64,000 nucleotides of DNA from Streptomyces sparsogenes. GTDB lineage: Bacteria > Actinomycetota > Actinomycetes > Streptomycetales > Streptomycetaceae. This document shows, one piece after another, positions 63,928 to 64,000 of this stretch. The notes under the pieces are model-generated. The model was not told where the DNA came from and ran no database searches. It saw nothing but the letters and a program-made list of their open reading frames with translations. The stretch covers positions 1 through 64,000 of the forward strand of contig NZ_MAXF01000029.1 of the NCBI RefSeq assembly GCF_001704635.1, written 5' to 3'. Position numbers and translations under genes: made by a program. Position 1 is the first letter of the stretch. Each line of letters starts with the position of its first letter.

Positions 63928-64000
63928 ACTGGCTGCTGGTGGTGATCGGCGGCATGGTGGGCGCGCCGCTGCGCTATCTGACCGACCGCGCGGTGCAGTC
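63924..64000 (+). CDS. crcB: Fluoride exporter CrcB/Fluc, second subunit (cut by window edge)
   Basis: The frame begins GTG 63924, inside the DUF190 stop codon (GTGA), and reads [20 protein letters not shown] to the window end. [10 protein letters not shown] is the TM1 signature of CrcB proteins, and gene order supports a partner of the CrcB at 62954. Only 25 residues are present. Confidence 0.8.
   Translation, partial: MNWLLVVIGGMVGAPLRYLTDRAVQ

Overview
The window is high-GC actinobacterial chromosome with strong third-codon GC bias and frequent GTG/TTG starts. Its gene content is typical of a Streptomyces core region: Eis-like acetyltransferase, RpiB, BioY, two M1 aminopeptidases, acyl-ACP desaturase, MalQ, a csn-type chitosan-oligosaccharide uptake operon, a PknG-centred signalling cassette, EttA, GlbO and a LAxTG wall protein. 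The sequence shows no phage, plasmid, complete insertion sequence or CRISPR array. Gene identities come from reading protein motifs; no database search was run.

Layout. 1-9.4 kb: the end of an ABC ATPase, a SpoIIE/PP2C phosphatase, an Eis-like acetyltransferase, an rpiB-fpg/nei pair, two paralogous amino-acid permeases flanking bioY, and a DsbA-fold protein. 9.5-19.3 kb: two M1 aminopeptidase N paralogues enclosing a nuclease-like protein, a TAT-exported metallophosphoesterase and aspartate-semialdehyde dehydrogenase. 19.3-27.4 kb: an acyl-ACP desaturase behind an array of palindromic operators, a compact operon (small LTSEP-repeat protein, malQ, small membrane protein), a secreted GH84-type glucosaminidase and an HNH endonuclease. 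27.8-36.0 kb: an MscS channel, a decayed gene remnant, then csnR-csnE-csnF-csnG-csnH-csnK with a CsnR-type operator in front.

36.3-47.1 kb is the most interesting region. It is a co-directional, largely overlapping operon with a GlnX-like membrane protein, a GlnH-like binding protein, a coiled-coil protein, a 38-residue ORF, PknG kinase, PP2C phosphatase, a von Willebrand A protein and an FHA protein. In mycobacteria GlnH-GlnX-PknG is an amino-acid-sensing route. Here the core is extended with a cognate-looking phosphatase, a phospho-reader and a vWA protein. PknG, the phosphatase and the FHA protein each carry two zinc ribbons. The phosphatase gene contains an exact 13-bp tandem duplication that throws it out of frame.

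47.2-64 kb: a PIMT-like methyltransferase, a structured 131-bp repeat-flanked element before truncated haemoglobin, an ettA-thioesterase operon, a thioester-domain LAETG wall protein, an SSB paralogue and two coupled GTPases. After these come tRNA-Arg(UCU), a GT-C type mannosyltransferase, a tRNA T-arm-like fragment, a MarR regulator, an operon of alcohol dehydrogenase and a Ddn-hemerythrin fusion, and finally crcB-DUF190-crcB, cut by the window end.
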